Source: Alphaproteobacteria bacterium
GTDB taxonomy: Bacteria > Pseudomonadota > Alphaproteobacteria > CAAHEQ01 > UBA3637
Length of the DNA: 6,236 nucleotides
Assembly (NCBI GenBank): GCA_017513365.1
Contig: JAFXFY010000127.1
Coordinates: 1 to 6,236, forward strand
Reading direction: 5' to 3'
A program made the position numbers and the translations under genes. Each line of letters opens with the position of its first letter. The first letter of the stretch is position 1. The notes beneath the pieces were generated by a model. It saw only the letters and a list, made by a program, of their open reading frames with translations, was not told the DNA's origin and searched no databases. Shown here in pieces: positions 4,325 through 6,236 of the stretch.

Positions 4325-4824
4325 TGAAAAAAATATATTTTTCTGGAAAATTTAATAAAATAAAAAAATCTCATTTATCATTGTCTGAGGCTTTGAAAAA
4401 TGATTACCGCTGTAAGATATTGGGCGACTCGAAAAAGTTAACGTATCCTTCAGATTCGTTGGTTGTTTTTGATAAATATATTTATACGGGGCCGTTTTAT
4501 TGTGAGCAAGCATCAAATGGCAATTATACTTCCACAGATTGTAATGCGGTATTAAATGCTGAATTTAAAGCTGTTTCTGATGCTGATATTTTTATTTGTG
4601 TTTTATCGGAACATTTTTCTGTTGGAACAATTGTTGAGTTGGATTGGGCTTTAAGTCAAAACAAAGAAATTATTTTATTGTATCAAGAAGAAGAAACAAG
4701 CTACACCATTAAATCAGAATATTGGTTTGCAATAGCTAATGCTTTGAAAAATTCTGATAACATTAAAGTTTTTTCATTTAAACATGCGGATGATGTTTAT
4801 CCGTTAATTAATAATTTATTATAA
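4324..4824 (+). CDS. nucleoside 2-deoxyribosyltransferase-like N-glycosidase
   Basis: A 166-residue single-domain protein of the Rossmann-like nucleoside 2-deoxyribosyltransferase fold. N-terminal KIYFSGKF (3-10) and VFDKYIYTGPFYC (48-60) correspond to the first strands and the substrate loop. DADIFICVL (86-94) is the strand with the conserved Asp, and SVGTIVELDWALSQNKEIILLY (99-120) carries the (G)T-x-x-E-x-x-x-A signature, with Glu105 as the expected nucleophile. Family members move or hydrolyse the base of nucleosides, deoxynucleosides or nucleotides (including CMP hydrolases), and related folds cleave NAD. The first 50 residues are unusual, with a long basic stretch. ATG 4324 overlaps the pnuC stop; AAAGG at 4310-4314 serves as ribosome binding site. 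Coupling to a nucleoside importer fits cleavage or base exchange of the imported compound; that link is inference. Confidence 0.7.
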   Translation: MKKIYFSGKFNKIKKSHLSLSEALKNDYRCKILGDSKKLTYPSDSLVVFDKYIYTGPFYCEQASNGNYTSTDCNAVLNAEFKAVSDADIFICVLSEHFSVGTIVELDWALSQNKEIILLYQEEETSYTIKSEYWFAIANALKNSDNIKVFSFKHADDVYPLINNLL

Positions 4825-4838
4825 AAAGGAGAAATACT

Positions 4839-5666
4839 ATGAAATATAAAGAATTTGAACTTATTTTATCATCGTTTAGATGCAATAAAAATTGTCCTTA
4901 TTGTACAGCAAAAATTACTAAATGGCCTGTCGTTGATGATAAAATTCATTGTCTTGAAACTCAGTTGGACTATTTGAAAAGTCAGGGAATTTCTTTTAGA
5001 TATTTTATTTTTTGTGGGAATGGAGAACCTTCTTTGCATTCTTATGAAACAATTCAAACGGTTGTGAATACCATTAAAAAAGCGGGGTTGTTTGATGAAT
5101 TTAGATTCCAATCATCTGGAAATATCTTTTTTGAAAAAGACAAATTAGATTTGATAAAAAAGGATTTTATTGTTGAAATAACACGAGTAGATTTTGATTC
5201 CAAAAAAGATATGGAAATTTTAGGATATGATAAAGATTATATAAACAGTCCGTTATTTAAAGAAGCTAATATTCGTTTAAATTATGTGATGTTAAAGCAT
5301 AAATCATTTGAAGAATATTTAGTGGAAATAAAAAAATATTTGGATACATATCCTAACATTAAAACGGTTAGTTTAAAAACGTTAAATTTAAATACGCATA
5401 ATAATGATATTAATAACCCTTATTCACAATGGATTTTAAACAATGCTTTAACAAAAGATGACACAGATATGGTTATTCAAAAAATGGCTCAAAATGCTGA
5501 TTTTAGTGTTAAAGATGAAGTGTTTTTTGACAGATATGAATGGATATATGCCGATAAGCCAATTACATTTTATACAAAAAAATTAGATTATGGATATTCA
5601 AATATTGTTTATTATGGGGGCGAATTAGTTGATTATCATTTGAATAAAATTCAGCTAAAAAAATGA
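4839..5666 (+). CDS. radical SAM protein, substrate unknown
   Basis: A 275-residue cytoplasmic protein. CNKNCPYC (15-22) gives the canonical C-x3-C-x2-C cluster (Cys15, Cys19, Cys22) that binds a [4Fe-4S] cluster and S-adenosylmethionine. FIFCGNGEPSL (56-66) is the GGEPxL-type second motif that holds the SAM amino group. The remaining sequence alternates strands and helices as in a partial TIM barrel, and ends with a beta-rich tail (YGYSNIVYYGGELVDYHLN). No extra Cys cluster like that of SPASM or twitch domains is apparent, and no obvious RNA-binding domain. ATG at 4839 has AAGGAG seven bases upstream and follows the preceding stop by 14 bases. It is the last gene before the terminator. It is clearly more AT-rich than the first genes of the operon. 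The reaction cannot be inferred; modification of a nucleoside or of a cofactor precursor would suit the neighbours. Confidence 0.8.
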   Translation: MKYKEFELILSSFRCNKNCPYCTAKITKWPVVDDKIHCLETQLDYLKSQGISFRYFIFCGNGEPSLHSYETIQTVVNTIKKAGLFDEFRFQSSGNIFFEKDKLDLIKKDFIVEITRVDFDSKKDMEILGYDKDYINSPLFKEANIRLNYVMLKHKSFEEYLVEIKKYLDTYPNIKTVSLKTLNLNTHNNDINNPYSQWILNNALTKDDTDMVIQKMAQNADFSVKDEVFFDRYEWIYADKPITFYTKKLDYGYSNIVYYGGELVDYHLNKIQLKK

Positions 5667-5755
5667 AATATAAAATGAATAAAGTTTCATTGTTTATGCT
5701 ATGTTGTAGAACTAATTTTGAAATGGTCATTTTTTTGCTATGAATTAATGAATAA

Positions 5756-5787
5756 AAAAATACCTTTCTAACAAGAAAGGTATTTTT
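5756..5787. terminator. bidirectional rho-independent terminator
   Basis: A perfect 14-bp stem (5756-5769 with 5774-5787) around an AACA loop; the arms are five A, TACCTTTCT and its complement ending in five T. Because A runs flank the left and T runs the right, it reads as a terminator on both strands. It separates the radical SAM gene (ending at 5666) from the convergent ctrA gene (ending at 5805). Confidence 0.85.
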
Positions 5788-5804
5788 ATAATTGTTGATA
5801 ATTT

Positions 5805-6236
5805 TTAATTTGAACGAGAAACTGGGAGATCTTTTAAAATATAGCCGCGCCCCCAAACGGTTTCAATATATTCTTCACCGCCGGACAGCTTTTCAATTTT
5901 GCGACGGATTTTGCACAAAAATACATCAATGATTTTCATTTCCGGTTCATCCATCCCACCATATAAATGGTTTAAAAACTGTTCTTTGTTAATGGTTGTA
6001 CCCTTACGCATACCCAGTAGTTCCACCAAAGCATACTCTTTGCTGGTCAGGTGTAATACTTTGCCATCAATGGTAACAATTTTACTGTTTAAGTTAATTT
6101 CCATTGCCCCTGTACGAACGATTGGGTCTGCTAATCCCTTTGACCGACGAACAAGAGCGTTAACACGAGCGATTAATTCACTACGGTCAAATGGTTTTGT
6201 TAAATAATCATCGGCACCAAACCCAAGACCTTTAAC
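5805..6236 (-). CDS. ctrA: cell cycle response regulator CtrA, C-terminal part (5' end outside the window)
   Basis: The frame stays open to the window edge, giving 143 residues up to the TAA at 5805-5807; full-length CtrA is about 230, so about 90 residues, including the phosphorylated Asp, are missing. Receiver remnant: GFGADDYLTKPF with the conserved Lys-Pro, then helix 5 (ELIARVNALVRRSKG). The OmpR/PhoB-type winged helix follows: LTSKEYALVELL, RKGTTINKEQFLNHLYGG, MDEPEMKIIDVFLCKIRRKI (recognition helix region) and ETVWGRGYILKD. These match CtrA nearly word for word. CtrA is the master transcription factor controlling cell division, polarity and replication origin silencing in Alphaproteobacteria. 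An internal ATG at 6102-6104 is not the start, because the receiver sequence continues upstream of it. It is likely core chromosomal and only borders the accessory operon. Confidence 0.9.
   Translation of the reverse strand, partial: VKGLGFGADDYLTKPFDRSELIARVNALVRRSKGLADPIVRTGAMEINLNSKIVTIDGKVLHLTSKEYALVELLGMRKGTTINKEQFLNHLYGGMDEPEMKIIDVFLCKIRRKIEKLSGGEEYIETVWGRGYILKDLPVSRSN

Noticed and set aside
5563..5856. 97-codon minus-strand ORF
   Set aside because: It runs through the bidirectional terminator and overlaps the ends of both the radical SAM gene and ctrA; a shadow ORF in AT-rich sequence.
5899..6207. 102-codon plus-strand ORF
   Set aside because: Lies antisense to the clearly identifiable CtrA sequence; a shadow ORF.
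1..6236. CRISPR array accompanying the Cas9-like relic
   Set aside because: No regularly spaced repeats of 30-37 bases on either strand; only short AT-rich direct repeats such as AATTCATT near 455-490.

Overview
The window looks like an accessory stretch of a low-GC alphaproteobacterial chromosome. The best taxonomic marker is at the right edge: the minus strand encodes the C-terminal 143 residues of a protein that reads as CtrA, the cell-cycle response regulator largely confined to Alphaproteobacteria (DYLTKPF, HLYGGMDEPE and ETVWGRGY are all present). The base composition suggests a host- or gut-associated member rather than a free-living high-GC one, but that is inference.

Layout. (1) 1-98, minus: start of a secreted or lipid-exposed protein with a signal peptide, with its own promoter and an operator-like dyad upstream. 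(2) 99-635: mostly non-coding; it holds two dyads, a possible 24-residue small ORF with an ideal ribosome binding site, a rho-independent terminator, and a strong sigma70-type promoter. (3) 636-1049, plus: a 137-residue protein I do not recognise. (4) 1094-1258: a short open stretch resembling the REC-lobe region of type II-C Cas9, probably a degraded relic; no CRISPR array is visible. (5) 1333-1473: a consensus promoter followed by a roughly 105-nt leader, GC-rich against its AT-rich surroundings. It can fold into two helical domains and then a terminator/Shine-Dalgarno hairpin that competes with the second domain. This is the architecture of a riboswitch or attenuator. (6) 1474-5666, plus: six co-directional genes: an NMN adenylyltransferase-like protein, a coenzyme F420 gamma-glutamyl ligase-like (CofE-like) protein, a small His/Asp-rich protein resembling DUF5662, a PnuC-type nucleoside transporter, a nucleoside 2-deoxyribosyltransferase-like N-glycosidase, and a radical SAM protein. 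(7) 5756-5787: a perfect 14-bp hairpin with A and T runs on both sides, serving as a bidirectional terminator between the operon and ctrA.

The six-gene operon is the most interesting part. Uptake of a pyridine-like nucleoside (PnuC), cleavage or exchange of its glycosidic bond (deoxyribosyltransferase-like), nucleotidylation (NMNAT-like), amino-acid ligation (CofE-like) and radical chemistry (radical SAM) could form one salvage or cofactor-building pathway under RNA control. Each family assignment is read from motifs; the joint pathway is inference. Two further RNA structures lie inside the operon: a pseudoknot-capable region directly upstream of the cofE-like ribosome binding site, and a very GC-rich hairpin without a U tract after that gene. 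G+C falls along the operon, so it may have been assembled from parts of different origin.
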